Part shown: positions 1 to 9,707 of the stretch, piece after piece
Numbering within the stretch: the stretch's first letter is position 1
How the letters are laid out: every line of letters begins with the position of its first letter
Source: Chlamydiota bacterium
GTDB taxonomy: Bacteria > Chlamydiota > Chlamydiia > Chlamydiales > JAAKFR01
Length of the DNA: 64,000 nucleotides
Assembly (NCBI GenBank): GCA_021772465.1
Contig: JAJFLX010000017.1
Location: 62,001 to 126,000, forward strand
Reading direction: 5' to 3'
The notes under the pieces: model-generated
Told to the model about the DNA's origin: nothing
What the model saw: only the letters and a program-made list of their open reading frames with translations
Database searches by the model: none
Position numbers and translations under genes: made by a program

Positions 1-163
1 CGATGCCCTTGGGCAAAACTACCTGACCCCTGAGCATGTAATCGGGAATCTGAAAAGCGATGTAATTCTTGTGGGTCGAGGTATTTGCAACGCAGCTGAC
101 CCTCTTTTAGAGGCCAAGCGGTACCGAGAAGCGGGATGGCTAGCTTACAAGAATCGGGTTTAG
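1..163 (+). CDS. pyrF: Orotidine 5'-phosphate decarboxylase, C-terminal end (partial)
   Basis: Only the last 53 codons are inside the window; the frame opens at base 2 and stops with TAG at 161-163. The tail reads like the C-terminus of the OMP decarboxylase domain of the eukaryote-type UMP synthase family: a TPEHVIG segment, then the phosphate-binding strand ILVGRGI, then an EAKRYREAGW-type terminal helix. The enzyme makes UMP in de novo pyrimidine synthesis, a pathway absent from the small pathogenic chlamydiae but known in some environmental ones. Whether an orotate phosphoribosyltransferase domain is fused upstream cannot be seen. Confidence 0.8.
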   Translation, partial: DALGQNYLTPEHVIGNLKSDVILVGRGICNAADPLLEAKRYREAGWLAYKNRV

Positions 164-178
164 TGCTATTTGTAGGGG

Positions 179-1675
179 ATGCGCACTTCGATTTTAGCTG
201 TGGCCATTGGCCTTGTTGCTTTTCTCGTTTCTCTCGATGGTCTCATCGTCAATGTGGCTATTCCAACGATCTCTGGTGAGCTGGGAGTACGCTCCGATGT
301 AGGGACTTGGGTGGTTACGGTCTTTTCGATGTCGAGCACCCTTTTCATCGCTCTTGCAAGCGTTTTAGCTCCACGCTTTGGGAGGATTCATCTTTTTGTG
401 GGAGCAACCCTTGCCTTCACGCTGTTCTCTTTTCTTTCAGCTACGGCGGGCTCTTTTACTGAACTACTCATCTACCGTATCGCTCAAGGGGCAGCGGCTG
501 GCACCCTCACCCCCGTCACTCTCATGCTCATCATCACCTCGTTTCCCACTGAAAAAAGGGGGATAGCTGTGGGGCTTTGGAGCTTTTTTGTGATGGTAAG
601 CCCAGCGATGGGACCGATGATTGGAGGTTTTTTTTCCAACTACCGGTGGCACTGGATGTTTTTTCTCAACGTCCCCATCGGGCTAATCTGTGCGCTCACA
701 GTCTGGATTTTGCTTCGGAGGCAAAAAGAGGAGAAGACCCGTAGGCCTCTTGATACCGTTGGCATTTTTTTGCTTTTTACAGCGATGTGTACCCTCCAGT
801 CGGCGCTCAACCGGGGGCAAATCGATGACTGGTTTCGCTCAAGCTTTATCACGGCGTTGCTGCTGATATCTCTTGTGTGTTTTCTCTTTTTTCTCATCTG
901 GGAGAGCACTTCTGAGCATCCCTTTATTCAACTCGCCACTTTCAAAAAACGGAATTTCACTCTCGCAGCGGTGATGATGGGAGGGGCTATGGGAATGATC
1001 TTTTCTAGTTTTATTCTCGATTCTCTCTGGGTACAAGAAGTTCTCGGTTATACCCCTTTTTGGGCAGGACTCTCGCTCACTCCCGTCGGCTTCTTTCCTC
1101 TGCTTCTTTATCCTGTGATGGGAAAAATTGTTGGGAAACTCGACCGGCGGGCTTGGCTGACACTTAGCTTTCTTCTCTACTCAATCACCTTTTTCTTGCT
1201 CAGTCGAATCAATTTGCAAACCTCTTTTGCACACTTAGCGTATGTGCGTCTTGTGCAAGGCATTGGTTTTGCAATGTTTACCATACCACTTTCGCTGATG
1301 GCTATGGAAGGCGCAGTGCCTACTGAGCTTCCCAGGATAGTCTCTCTCTACTCCTTTTTTCGCACCCTCTGTGTGGCTATCTCTATTCCTCTAGCTACAA
1401 CCCTTTGGATCCACCGGCAAGCATTTTACCAATCGCGTCTTGCAGCGAGAAGCTTCGTTGAAAATCCCAATTTTCAAGGAGTCCTCAATCGTCTAGGAAA
1501 TTTGGATGTGTCTCAGAACCAGTCGCTTAATCTGGCCTACGATCTTGTGGTCAATCAAGCCTCTACACTCGGGCTAGCTGATATCTACTATCTCTTTGGA
1601 TGGCTCTTTTTGGTGCTGCTTATTCCCGTCTACCTCTCGAGAAGCGTTCCTGTAGAGTCAGCTGTATCCCAGTAG
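179..1675 (+). CDS. MFS drug exporter, DHA2 (EmrB/QacA) family, 14 helices
   Basis: 498 residues, almost wholly hydrophobic, with the length usual for the 14-helix DHA2 drug:proton antiporters. Helix 1 carries the family motif LDGLIVNVAIPTI and the fifth helix an antiporter motif C (SPAMGPMIGG). It should sit in the inner membrane and export a small amphipathic compound; the substrate cannot be told. It starts 15 bases after pyrF. The AGGGG ahead of the ATG directly abuts the start codon, an unusual spacing, but an in-frame TAG just upstream (173-175) leaves no longer reading. No membrane fusion partner (EmrA) is next to it. Confidence 0.9.
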   Translation: MRTSILAVAIGLVAFLVSLDGLIVNVAIPTISGELGVRSDVGTWVVTVFSMSSTLFIALASVLAPRFGRIHLFVGATLAFTLFSFLSATAGSFTELLIYRIAQGAAAGTLTPVTLMLIITSFPTEKRGIAVGLWSFFVMVSPAMGPMIGGFFSNYRWHWMFFLNVPIGLICALTVWILLRRQKEEKTRRPLDTVGIFLLFTAMCTLQSALNRGQIDDWFRSSFITALLLISLVCFLFFLIWESTSEHPFIQLATFKKRNFTLAAVMMGGAMGMIFSSFILDSLWVQEVLGYTPFWAGLSLTPVGFFPLLLYPVMGKIVGKLDRRAWLTLSFLLYSITFFLLSRINLQTSFAHLAYVRLVQGIGFAMFTIPLSLMAMEGAVPTELPRIVSLYSFFRTLCVAISIPLATTLWIHRQAFYQSRLAARSFVENPNFQGVLNRLGNLDVSQNQSLNLAYDLVVNQASTLGLADIYYLFGWLFLVLLIPVYLSRSVPVESAVSQ

Positions 1676-1768
1676 GTTATGTAATTTTCTCCCCCCCCCA
1701 ACAAATAAGAGCCCTCGGTTTGGCGCGTTTTAGTTAGTACTCGTGGTCTTAGTTATTTAAAAATTAAA

Positions 1769-1813
1769 TTGACAAATCCGTTCTTATAATAAATAATTAA
1801 AAACGTCGACGTT
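1769..1813 (+). promoter_or_regulatory. Putative glgC promoter with palindrome
   Basis: A TTGACA at 1769-1774 and AATAAT at 1792-1797 are 17 bases apart, a sigma-70-like promoter. A perfect 12-base palindrome, AACGTCGACGTT, follows at 1802-1813, where transcription would begin, so it could be an operator. The region between 1676 and 1833 holds nothing else. Inferred from sequence only. Confidence 0.45.
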
Positions 1814-1833
1814 AACATAACTAATAAGCGAGA

Positions 1834-3189
1834 ATGATAGTAAATTTTCTAGCAGAAACGGTTCTCTATGAAGCCTCACATGCTAAGCAGAAGGCGCTTG
1901 TCGATCTCGATCGCGTGGCAGTTATTATTTTAGGCGGAGGAGAGGGAAAGCGTCTTGCCCCTCTCACAAAAACTCGTTGCAAGCCCGCTATCTCCTTTGG
2001 AGGGCGCTACACTCTGATCGATGTTCCTATCTCTCATTCGCTCACTTCTGGCTTATCTAAGATTTTTGTGATTGGTCAATATCTCGCGTATACACTACAA
2101 AAACATCTCTTTCAGACCTATATGTACCAGGGGATCTCTCAAAATCAGATCCAACTCCTTGTTCCTGAAGAGAGAGACGAGGGAAAGGTGTGGTTTGAAG
2201 GGACAGCCGATGCTGTACGGAAGAATCTCGATTACTTTTCTGAAGTTTCAGCCGACTACTTTCTCATTTTGTCGGGGGATCAGCTCTATAACATTAACTT
2301 TCAGCAGATGATTGAATTTGCTGTTGAGCACGATGCGGGGATGGTCATCGCCTCGCAGCCTGTAGCTGAACGCGACGCTTCAAGGATGGGGCTCCTTAAA
2401 ATCGAAGAGGGGGGGAGTCGTATTATCGACTTTGTGGAAAAACCGCAAGACGAGGCGCTTTTAAAGCAGTACTACACAGATGCTGACACACTCCACCATC
2501 TTGGCTATGACCCTGAAGGGGGAAAGAACTACCTCGGGTCGATGGGCATCTATCTTTTCAAGCGCCAGACCCTTTTTGATTTGCTCAGTAAAGACACCAG
2601 GGAAGATTTCGGAAAGCACCTCATTTCCACTCAGATGCAGGAAGGAGATGTGCATGCTTATCTCTATGATGGATACTGGGAGGATATTGGAACGATTGAG
2701 TCGTACTACAACGCCAATCTTGCTCTGACTCAGGCCTCACCTGATCTTAAGTGGTACGACGAAGAGAGTCGTATCATTACGAAACGGTACAATCTGCCTG
2801 GTGTCCAGATCTCGGGGTGCGAAGTGACAAGCGCCCTTATCTGTGAGGGGAGTGTCATCGAGGCCAAAGAGATCACACATAGTGTGGTAGGAGTACGCTC
2901 GATCATTGGAAAAGGGAGTGTCATTCGCGACTCGATTCTTATCGGCAATGAGTACTATGAGCGGCCGGCTCTTGTCTCTGGAGAGGTGGCGCCCCCCCCT
3001 GCCATTGGGAAGCAGTGCCACCTAGAGCGGGTGATCATCGACGAGAATGTGACAATAGGGGACGGGGTCACTCTGATCAACCAAAAGGGGCACAAACACT
3101 ATGATGCGCCCGATGGACGGGTTGTGGTGCGCGATGGTATTATCATTGTGCCTCGAGGGACTTGCATTCCCGATCACTATATTTTTTAG
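1834..3189 (+). CDS. glgC: Glucose-1-phosphate adenylyltransferase
   Basis: Makes ADP-glucose from ATP and glucose-1-phosphate, the committed step of bacterial glycogen synthesis. The 451-residue protein has the nucleotidyl transferase signature near residues 32-50 (ILGGGEGKRLAPLTKTRCKP), the SGDQLY segment with the catalytic/metal aspartate, an FVEKP sugar-phosphate loop, and a C-terminal left-handed beta-helix region rich in hexapeptide repeats. Length matches the family. Chlamydiae store glycogen and keep glgC near rsmD and a phosphoesterase gene, as here. No other glg gene is adjacent, so it is probably its own transcription unit from the promoter upstream. Confidence 0.95.
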   Translation: MIVNFLAETVLYEASHAKQKALVDLDRVAVIILGGGEGKRLAPLTKTRCKPAISFGGRYTLIDVPISHSLTSGLSKIFVIGQYLAYTLQKHLFQTYMYQGISQNQIQLLVPEERDEGKVWFEGTADAVRKNLDYFSEVSADYFLILSGDQLYNINFQQMIEFAVEHDAGMVIASQPVAERDASRMGLLKIEEGGSRIIDFVEKPQDEALLKQYYTDADTLHHLGYDPEGGKNYLGSMGIYLFKRQTLFDLLSKDTREDFGKHLISTQMQEGDVHAYLYDGYWEDIGTIESYYNANLALTQASPDLKWYDEESRIITKRYNLPGVQISGCEVTSALICEGSVIEAKEITHSVVGVRSIIGKGSVIRDSILIGNEYYERPALVSGEVAPPPAIGKQCHLERVIIDENVTIGDGVTLINQKGHKHYDAPDGRVVVRDGIIIVPRGTCIPDHYIF

Positions 3190-3224
3190 CTGCTTGAATA
3201 GGGCGAGTTCCCTACTCTAGGAGT

Positions 3225-3965
3225 ATGAAAAACAAAGTGTGGGCAATTGCTGATCTTCATCTCTGTTTCGGAGCGCCTGAAAAGTCAATGGAAGTGTTTG
3301 GCCCTGAGTGGCAAAACTACACCGATCGCTTGAAGCTTGAATGGGAAAAAAGGGTCGCTCCTGAAGATCTTGTGTTACTTGCAGGCGATATTTCTTGGGC
3401 TCTGCGCCTTGAGCAGGCTCAAATCGATTTGAGGTGGATTGATGCACTGCCTGGCACCAAGGTGATGATCCGAGGCAACCACGACTACTGGTGGAGCTCA
3501 ATTTCCAAAGTGCGTGGGGCGCTTCCACCCTCTATCCATGCCATCCAAAATGATGTGTTCAATTGGGAAGGGTTGTCGATTGGAGGAACTCGACTTTGGG
3601 ATAGCGACGAGTTTCACTTTGACTCCTATATTGACTTCAAACCGCGGGCGATCTCAGAAAAGCAGAGGCCCTGTGGGAGCAAGATTTTTAAACGAGAGCT
3701 CGAGCGTTTAGAGCTGAGTTTAAAGCAGCTCGATCAGAAGGCTGAGCATCGGCTCGTGATGACCCACTACCCCCCGATTGGAGCAGATCTCGCCTCTTCA
3801 ACGGTCTCTAAGCTTCTAGAGAACTACCATGTCGATGTGTGCGTCTTTGGCCACCTCCATAGCTTAAAGGGGGGGCAGAAGATGTTTGGTGAAAAAAAGG
3901 GGGTTCGCTACGTGCTTACGGCAGCAGACTACCTTGAATTTAAGCCTCTTATGATTTGCAAGTAA
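3225..3965 (+). CDS. Calcineurin-like metallophosphoesterase
   Basis: 246 residues with the metallophosphoesterase motif series: IADLHL near the N-terminus, LLAGDISW, IRGNHDYWW, and two late histidine motifs, MTHYPP and FGHLH. These bind the two metal ions of the active site. The GNHDYWW form is typical of the family of small cytosolic phosphoesterases of unknown substrate. A TAGGAG ribosome site precedes the ATG by a few bases. It follows glgC by 35 bases and may be cotranscribed with it; from memory a homologue lies next to glgC in Chlamydia as well. The substrate is not predictable from sequence. Confidence 0.85.
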   Translation: MKNKVWAIADLHLCFGAPEKSMEVFGPEWQNYTDRLKLEWEKRVAPEDLVLLAGDISWALRLEQAQIDLRWIDALPGTKVMIRGNHDYWWSSISKVRGALPPSIHAIQNDVFNWEGLSIGGTRLWDSDEFHFDSYIDFKPRAISEKQRPCGSKIFKRELERLELSLKQLDQKAEHRLVMTHYPPIGADLASSTVSKLLENYHVDVCVFGHLHSLKGGQKMFGEKKGVRYVLTAADYLEFKPLMICK

Positions 3966-3997
3966 CTCTTCAATCCTGATTGCCACCTAAAATTCAC

Positions 3998-4025
3998 TTG
4001 ATTTTTTCTTAATACAATGTAAAAT
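3998..4025 (+). promoter_or_regulatory. Putative promoter of the lipase-like gene
   Basis: TTGATT (3998-4003) and TAAAAT (4020-4025) with a 16-base spacer, 35 bases ahead of the ATG at 4061. A strong GGAGG ribosome site lies between. Fits the sigma-70 consensus; not tested. Confidence 0.4.
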
Positions 4026-4060
4026 AGCTTTTTTTCCAATACCTTCGTGGAGGCTATTTC

Positions 4061-5647
4061 ATGGCATCAGGGATTCATCAGGTCACTACAACTGAAATGG
4101 GGCACTTCGGCACTAGTGCCTACAAGGTTAAACCTCAAAACCTACACCGCTACATCCGGTCGCATCTTCCAGGGTGGGAGTGCTTGGGGACAGAGACGTG
4201 GCACCATCACAACGTGGTCGTTCTTAGGAAAAAAGGGACAGATCTTGTTGTGTTATGCATGGAGGGAACCACGCCGACTAAATTGAGAAATCTGCTAAAA
4301 CCTAAGCTCGCCCATAACTGGGTTCGCAACATACGAAATGAAATTACGGGCCGCCCTGCGGGGAATGTAAATCGGTTTGTAACAAAAGTAACCGATAAAC
4401 ACGGGTCCCCTGACCTCTGGTGTACGCATTCAGGAGGGGCAGCTGAAGTCCTCGCTATGAATCCTGAAGGAGACTTCTTTCTCATCAATCCCCATCCACC
4501 TAAGACCGGAGGGTTACCTGATAATGCTTACGCTATACGCACGACTGATGACGTTTTAACCCAACTTTTTCCCCGCTGTAATGACCAAGTTCAAGATATT
4601 GGATTTGGGGGACACGGCATGACGGGGGTTCGGGAAGCTTTAAGTCGATCCGACTGGGACTCCATTTTTCCCGAGAGCATGGGTTCATTTTTTGTAAAAA
4701 CATCGGACGCAGGACCCCGCATTTTGCTCTTAAAAAGTGAGTACCCGACCCCCAAATTCGATGATGAGGGCGCCTTATATAAGGCCATATATAAGAAATT
4801 AAAAGACCAAGCTTATGAGGCCTTTAAAAATGAAAAACTCAACCTGATTTTAAACAAAACCAACAACCCTCCTAAAGTAGAAAAAAAACTGGGGAGATGG
4901 TTCGATGTCGGCAAAAATCACCCTGTTGATAAGGCTTTACGAGATAAGATGAAACAAGAAGCTTATGATTCCGTCACAACCGATCCTGAGTATCTTGCTC
5001 AAAAAAAACTGTTAGATACCAAAGAGGCGTTTGATCGTCGAATTGCCGCTGGTGAATTAGAGCTTATCGATGCCCTGCCAGATCCCTCTCCGGGAACTGT
5101 AGGGCTGTACGACAACCTAGCACAGACAGGTCTCACCTACGGCTTAACTGCTGGAGTATTTACTTTTGCCGCTGTGAGTATCGGAGGCGTTTTACAACTC
5201 CGAAAAAACTGGTCAGAGCTTTCTGCTAGGCAGAGAGCTACCAGCATAGCTCATCTCATTGGTGTTGCGACTATTCAAGGAGCCAAGGAGGGGATTATTT
5301 CTGGAGGGGTTGCGGTAGCCGGGAAACTCCTTAGCAATGCATTAGAAATAGCTGGATATGGCTGTGAAAGTGTTGTGCCTATCGCAATGCAAACCTTTGC
5401 ACTTTTAAAAGTAGGGTACGGCTGTATGACAGCTCCCATTACACGGCTAGCTTCCATTGATTTAAGCCCCTATCTCCCCTACGCCCGCCCCAGAAGAGCT
5501 ATGGCTACTCAAGATGTCGATGGGATCTCAGGTGCCATTTTAGGAGAAGAAGCGAGGCGCCTTGCTAGCGGAGAGATGCAAGAAGGTGATGAAGCTGCAA
5601 ACATCGAACGTTTAACTCGTGAACTTATCAACCAAAGGTATGGGTAA
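4061..5647 (+). CDS. Putative effector with lipase-like alpha/beta-hydrolase domain and membrane segments
   Basis: 528 residues, not recognised as a named family. The N-terminal third has the order of elements of class 3 lipases: a strand ending in an EGT turn (LVVLCMEGT), a nucleophile-elbow-like CTHSGGAAE (Ser near 123), a DD pair (RTTDDVLTQL, near 164) and a histidine in GFGGHGM (near 185). The elbow lacks the canonical first glycine, so activity is uncertain. The middle is Lys-rich; the C-terminal part (about 355-470) has two or more hydrophobic segments that could insert in a membrane. There is no signal peptide, which in this setting fits a type III substrate. A GGAGG site fixes the start. 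The next gene overlaps or abuts it, so they are probably one unit. Confidence 0.6.
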   Translation: MASGIHQVTTTEMGHFGTSAYKVKPQNLHRYIRSHLPGWECLGTETWHHHNVVVLRKKGTDLVVLCMEGTTPTKLRNLLKPKLAHNWVRNIRNEITGRPAGNVNRFVTKVTDKHGSPDLWCTHSGGAAEVLAMNPEGDFFLINPHPPKTGGLPDNAYAIRTTDDVLTQLFPRCNDQVQDIGFGGHGMTGVREALSRSDWDSIFPESMGSFFVKTSDAGPRILLLKSEYPTPKFDDEGALYKAIYKKLKDQAYEAFKNEKLNLILNKTNNPPKVEKKLGRWFDVGKNHPVDKALRDKMKQEAYDSVTTDPEYLAQKKLLDTKEAFDRRIAAGELELIDALPDPSPGTVGLYDNLAQTGLTYGLTAGVFTFAAVSIGGVLQLRKNWSELSARQRATSIAHLIGVATIQGAKEGIISGGVAVAGKLLSNALEIAGYGCESVVPIAMQTFALLKVGYGCMTAPITRLASIDLSPYLPYARPRRAMATQDVDGISGAILGEEARRLASGEMQEGDEAANIERLTRELINQRYG

Positions 5648-5651
5648 CACG

Positions 5652-6533
5652 ATGGCACTCACTTTAAATATTGTACCTGGCTGCTCAACGGACGCGATGC
5701 TAAGAGGAGGCATTGGAACTGATGAGAAAATGCTTTCATGCCGAGTTGAGGAGAGTGTGAGGGATTTCTTTCAAAATCTTGCGTTTGATCAGGCAGAGCG
5801 TATAGCTATTGCGCAGGAGAGCACCTCTCTACAACAGTTGAGCCGAGATTATCAAGAGTTTACTGGATGGGACGTACTAACTTCATTCACCGGTGGGTTA
5901 GGATGGGGGATTGTAGGGTGGGTAGGTGGTCCTATTACGGGTCTCTTTACAGGCTATTTAGCTACAGGGATGATAGGTTGTTCTCTTGAAGAAACCTGGA
6001 AATTGAAAAACCGGAAAACCTCACAACAAATCGTTCTCGAGGTAGCCAAAATTGGACTTGAGAGAATGAGACGACTCGGTCAAAAAAGAGAAGCCCTTGA
6101 AGCATGCAAACAAGATATTGAAAGGCAAAATAACGAGCTTTTAGCTGAGTCTGAAGCAAGTATTCAAGAGGGCTCAGCTCCAGATGAACCTTCAGGCTTT
6201 CGCAGTTGGTTCTCTTGGACTCGCAGTGCAGGCTCCATAGCCCCCTCTTCCCGACGGCGGCTAACCCTGGAAGCTCGAAACCGTTTGATTACTCAGATTG
6301 CAAGAAACACTCTCATCCTCAAAAGCATTGTGAAATTGGACAACCACTTCGAAGCGGGGCAACGCTACTATGCAGACCGTTTTCAAGTGGGAAATGTAGC
6401 GGGAAGGCAGATCACATTAGGCCATTGGCAGTTTGCCCTATCGATCGAAGAGAATCTTTTGAAAATCGACCGTGGCCGGTGGGTGAGAAACCAGATCCCC
6501 GGTGGAAGTAAATATTGGGGAACTCACCACTAA
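5652..6533 (+). CDS. Two-helix membrane protein of unknown function, candidate inclusion/effector protein
   Basis: 293 residues from the ATG at 5652. An in-frame GTG (5619) and ATG (5640) lie upstream inside the preceding gene, and the choice is not settled; AAAGG at 5634-5638 suits 5652 best. Around residues 85-120 is a long Gly-rich hydrophobic stretch (GGLGWGIVGWVGGPITGLF and onward) that can form a helical hairpin. After it come charged segments likely to be helical or coiled coil. No enzymatic motif is visible. The tight coupling to the lipase-like gene suggests a shared role, for example as partner or chaperone at a membrane. It ends three bases from the convergent gene. Confidence 0.55.
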   Translation: MALTLNIVPGCSTDAMLRGGIGTDEKMLSCRVEESVRDFFQNLAFDQAERIAIAQESTSLQQLSRDYQEFTGWDVLTSFTGGLGWGIVGWVGGPITGLFTGYLATGMIGCSLEETWKLKNRKTSQQIVLEVAKIGLERMRRLGQKREALEACKQDIERQNNELLAESEASIQEGSAPDEPSGFRSWFSWTRSAGSIAPSSRRRLTLEARNRLITQIARNTLILKSIVKLDNHFEAGQRYYADRFQVGNVAGRQITLGHWQFALSIEENLLKIDRGRWVRNQIPGGSKYWGTHH

Positions 6534-6536
6534 AAT

Positions 6537-7523
6537 CTAAGAGGATCTGAGAAGAGTTCTCACCTTTTTGAGGTGAGGGTCTTTACTACTGAGAGGGCGA
6601 TCCCCCTCAATAGTTGTCCGCTCATGGAAAATGTGTGAGACCCCTTCTGCTGCCTCATCAGCTTCGATGTGCTTGAAGTGAAGGTAGCAGATCTCTAAAA
6701 ACTCTTTGAAGTCCTCTTCGAGCTCAATCTTTCCGATCATTTTTTGCGCTAAGGGGTCAAAGAGAGCGTGGTTTTCTGTCTCCACAAGAAAATAGAGCAT
6801 CTCCTCGATCAATGTGATGGAGGTCTCTTCATCGACGTGCTCAACAACTGAGGTCAAAACAGCTCCCCCCTTGGCGGGGCAGTCGAGGTATTCAAGTCGC
6901 GCTTGAAGGTATTCAAACCATAGCTCATCAGAGAGATAGGGGGCATACCCCTCGAGTAAATCGTGGGCGTAACCGGGATTTCCTTCATCAATTTGTGTGA
7001 GGATGAATTCAAAAAGAAAGCTCGTGACATCGTTAGCCAAATAGGTCTTGATCTCTTCATAGGCCTCACTGGGGTCGAGGCCAGCATCGACATTTTCTTC
7101 TAAAAGCTCTTGGAGGTAGGCGAGGTAGTCTTGAATCTCACTCGGGTCGCCGAGGTCGTGCCTTGTCATTTGATAGTCGAGCTCATCGCAGAAAATCGAG
7201 AGGGTCCGTCTTTCAGGAATCAGCCGACGCCATAGCTCAAAGAGGACCAAAAAGAGGTGATCTTTTTCTCTTGGATCGTCCGAGGCGGCAACAGCGTCAA
7301 CCATCTCTTCGGGTTCTTCAAAACTGCTAGCTCTCTTTAAGAAGTCTCGGTCATCAAAGGCTAACCCTAAATGAGAAAGCCGGGCTAGCAAGTCATCGGT
7401 GCTCTGCTGGCGGTAGTTTTCAAGCTGCCATGGCTCAAGATCGGCAATCTTTAGCTCTCCCGATTCGATGCGATCGAGGTTAATCTGAAGTAAATTATAG
7501 ACTGCTTTTCGTTGTAATTGCAT
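6537..7523 (-). CDS. Conserved hypothetical acidic helical protein
   Basis: 328 residues, strongly acidic, apparently all helical, with no signal peptide, membrane helix or known catalytic motif. An AAGGA ribosome site five bases ahead of the ATG supports the start. It runs towards the preceding membrane protein and stops three bases from it. The regular spacing of Leu and Glu/Asp hints at helical repeats, but no TPR consensus is clear. Function unknown. It lies downstream of the copA-like gene on the same strand with a 23-base gap, so cotranscription is possible. Confidence 0.65.
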   Translation of the reverse strand: MQLQRKAVYNLLQINLDRIESGELKIADLEPWQLENYRQQSTDDLLARLSHLGLAFDDRDFLKRASSFEEPEEMVDAVAASDDPREKDHLFLVLFELWRRLIPERRTLSIFCDELDYQMTRHDLGDPSEIQDYLAYLQELLEENVDAGLDPSEAYEEIKTYLANDVTSFLFEFILTQIDEGNPGYAHDLLEGYAPYLSDELWFEYLQARLEYLDCPAKGGAVLTSVVEHVDEETSITLIEEMLYFLVETENHALFDPLAQKMIGKIELEEDFKEFLEICYLHFKHIEADEAAEGVSHIFHERTTIEGDRPLSSKDPHLKKVRTLLRSS

Positions 7524-7546
7524 AGATCCTTATTTTATCAAATTAA

Positions 7547-9655
7547 TCAAGCAGTGTCCACAGAAGGTCTCCATCGATTGAGTAGCAAGGCATTGCTGAT
7601 GACACAAAGGGAGCTCAACGCCATAGCGCCTCCTGCAAATATGGGGTTTAAAAGGCCCAAAGCAGCGAGGGGAATCCCAATAACATTGTAGATAAAGGCA
7701 AAAAAGAGATTTTGCTTCACTTTTTTGACTGTCGCTCGGGACAATTCAATTGCAGCAGCGACTTGACGGATGTCATTTTGCATGAGGGTGATGTCTGAAG
7801 CCTCCATGGCAATGTCAGTTCCCGTGCGCATCGCAAAGCCGACGTCGCTGCTAGCAAGCGCTGGGGCGTCATTGATGCCGTCTCCTACCATGCCAATTTT
7901 TTTGCCAGGAGCTCGGAGAGCTTGGATAGCACTTGCTTTCTCCTCGGGGAGAATTTCAGCTCGGTAGTCATCAATACCAGCCTCCTGTGCAATGGATCTG
8001 GCTGTAGCTTCGCGGTCTCCAGTGAGCATCACCACCTCAAATCCTTGATCATGAAGTTTTTTAATGCCACTTTTCGAGTGAGCGCGAAGCGAGTCTGCTA
8101 TCGCTGCGTAGCAGGTGATCTCTTTTGAGTCGGCCAAAAAAAGCACAGTTTTACTCTCGCTCTCCCATGGCCCGGTGATAGAGGAGTCGATGGGTAGCGC
8201 TAGCTCTTCAGCCCATCGAAGCGATCCGATCCGGTAGTCGACCCCCTCGACTCTACCGCTTATCCCTTTGCCCGAATGGGCCTTAAACTGCTCGACGGGG
8301 AGCAGATCTGTGATCTTCGCAAAGGCTCTTGCTATTGGATGCTCGGAGAGGCTCTCAAGCGAGGCGGCAATCTGTTTGAGTTTCGCATCATCGGGATGAA
8401 AATCAGTGAGAGTAGGCTTTCCCACTGTAAGAGTGCCGGTCTTATCGAGAGCAATGGTGGTGAGCTTTTGCGCCTCTTCAATCGCCTCAGCATTCTTGAC
8501 CAAAATGCCAGCCCGCGCGCCGCGCCCACTTGCGACCATGATAACGGTGGGAGTAGCCATGCCAAGCGCGCAGGGGCAGGCGATGACAAGTACTGTCACG
8601 GCATTGATAAGGGCGCGTGAGAGCTCAGCGCCCACTCCCCACCAAATGAGGAAAGTGACCCCCGCAATCAAGGTGACAACCGGAACAAAAATGGCTGAGA
8701 TTTTGTCGGCAAGTTTTTGGATAGGAGCTCTTGAGCTTTGCGCCTCTTTGACAAGTGCGATGATACCAGCGAGAGCCGTCTTTTCCCCAACAGCTGTTGC
8801 CTCAGCTATAAGAGAGCCTTGAGTGTTTTGCGTCGCCCCAAAGAGTTTGTCGCCCGCAAGTTTTCGAAGCGGTGCACTTTCTCCTGTCAGCATCGACTCA
8901 TCGACGTGAGAGTCTCCCTCTTTTACGACCCCATCAATTGGGATTTTCTCGCCAGGGCGCACCTGGTAGAGGTCTCCCACCTCAATCTTTTCGATTGGAA
9001 GCTCAATCCACTCACCCTCTCTTTTCACACGAGCTATTTTAGGTTGTAATTTCATAAGTGCCTGGATCGCACCTGAAGCTCGTCTTTTAGTTCTCATTTC
9101 AAGCAGGCGACCGAAGAGAATAAGCGTGATAATCGAAGCGCTGCTCTCAAAATAAGTGGGCTCGTCAAGTCCCAGCAAGAAGATGAAAAGACTTAAAAAA
9201 TAGGCGGCCGAGGTTCCAATACCTATGAGCAGATCCATGTTCCCCGTCCACGTTCTCAGCGCCCAGAAGCTTCCGACATAGAAGCGCCAGCCAAAACCGA
9301 ACTGCACAACAGTTGCTAAGATACACTGAATCCAGAGCGCAAGGGATAGTCCAACCATGTGAAGAATAAGGGGGAGAGTAAACGCTGCCGAGAAGATAAC
9401 CAGAATCAGCAGGTTTCTAAATCCATGATCCTCTTTCTCCTCATGGTGTGCCCTGTAGCCTACATTCTTGATCGCTCGTTCTAAGGCCCTTTGGGAGACC
9501 TCGCCCCGCTTGCAAGTGACAGTAGCTCTTCCTCCAACAAAATTTACAGCGGCCTCGACGACTCCAGGCACACCCTCTAAAGAATTTTTGAGCGTCGTTT
9601 CACATGATACGCAATGCATTCCCTCGATTTCTATATCGAGGGTCTCTATTTCCAT
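7547..9655 (-). CDS. copA: Copper-type P1B ATPase (heavy-metal exporter)
   Basis: About 702 residues. An N-terminal HMA metal-binding domain has the GMHCVSC (CxxC) motif, then the transmembrane core has CPC in [12 protein letters not shown] (near residue 360), the phosphorylated aspartate in DKTGT (near 403), the SEHPIA loop and the hinge [10 protein letters not shown]. The set is that of Cu(I)/Ag(I)-exporting P1B-1 ATPases. It should pump monovalent copper out of the cytoplasm, protecting the cell inside a host that uses copper against microbes. The ATG at 9655 is preferred over one at 9667 because GGAG sits six bases ahead of it. No CopZ chaperone or CueR/CsoR regulator is next to it. Confidence 0.9.
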   Translation of the reverse strand: MEIETLDIEIEGMHCVSCETTLKNSLEGVPGVVEAAVNFVGGRATVTCKRGEVSQRALERAIKNVGYRAHHEEKEDHGFRNLLILVIFSAAFTLPLILHMVGLSLALWIQCILATVVQFGFGWRFYVGSFWALRTWTGNMDLLIGIGTSAAYFLSLFIFLLGLDEPTYFESSASIITLILFGRLLEMRTKRRASGAIQALMKLQPKIARVKREGEWIELPIEKIEVGDLYQVRPGEKIPIDGVVKEGDSHVDESMLTGESAPLRKLAGDKLFGATQNTQGSLIAEATAVGEKTALAGIIALVKEAQSSRAPIQKLADKISAIFVPVVTLIAGVTFLIWWGVGAELSRALINAVTVLVIACPCALGMATPTVIMVASGRGARAGILVKNAEAIEEAQKLTTIALDKTGTLTVGKPTLTDFHPDDAKLKQIAASLESLSEHPIARAFAKITDLLPVEQFKAHSGKGISGRVEGVDYRIGSLRWAEELALPIDSSITGPWESESKTVLFLADSKEITCYAAIADSLRAHSKSGIKKLHDQGFEVVMLTGDREATARSIAQEAGIDDYRAEILPEEKASAIQALRAPGKKIGMVGDGINDAPALASSDVGFAMRTGTDIAMEASDITLMQNDIRQVAAAIELSRATVKKVKQNLFFAFIYNVIGIPLAALGLLNPIFAGGAMALSSLCVISNALLLNRWRPSVDTA

Positions 9656-9707
9656 TTTTTCTCCCATAATGTTATGTTACCTACTCAAAGATTATTCTGG
9701 TGGATCT

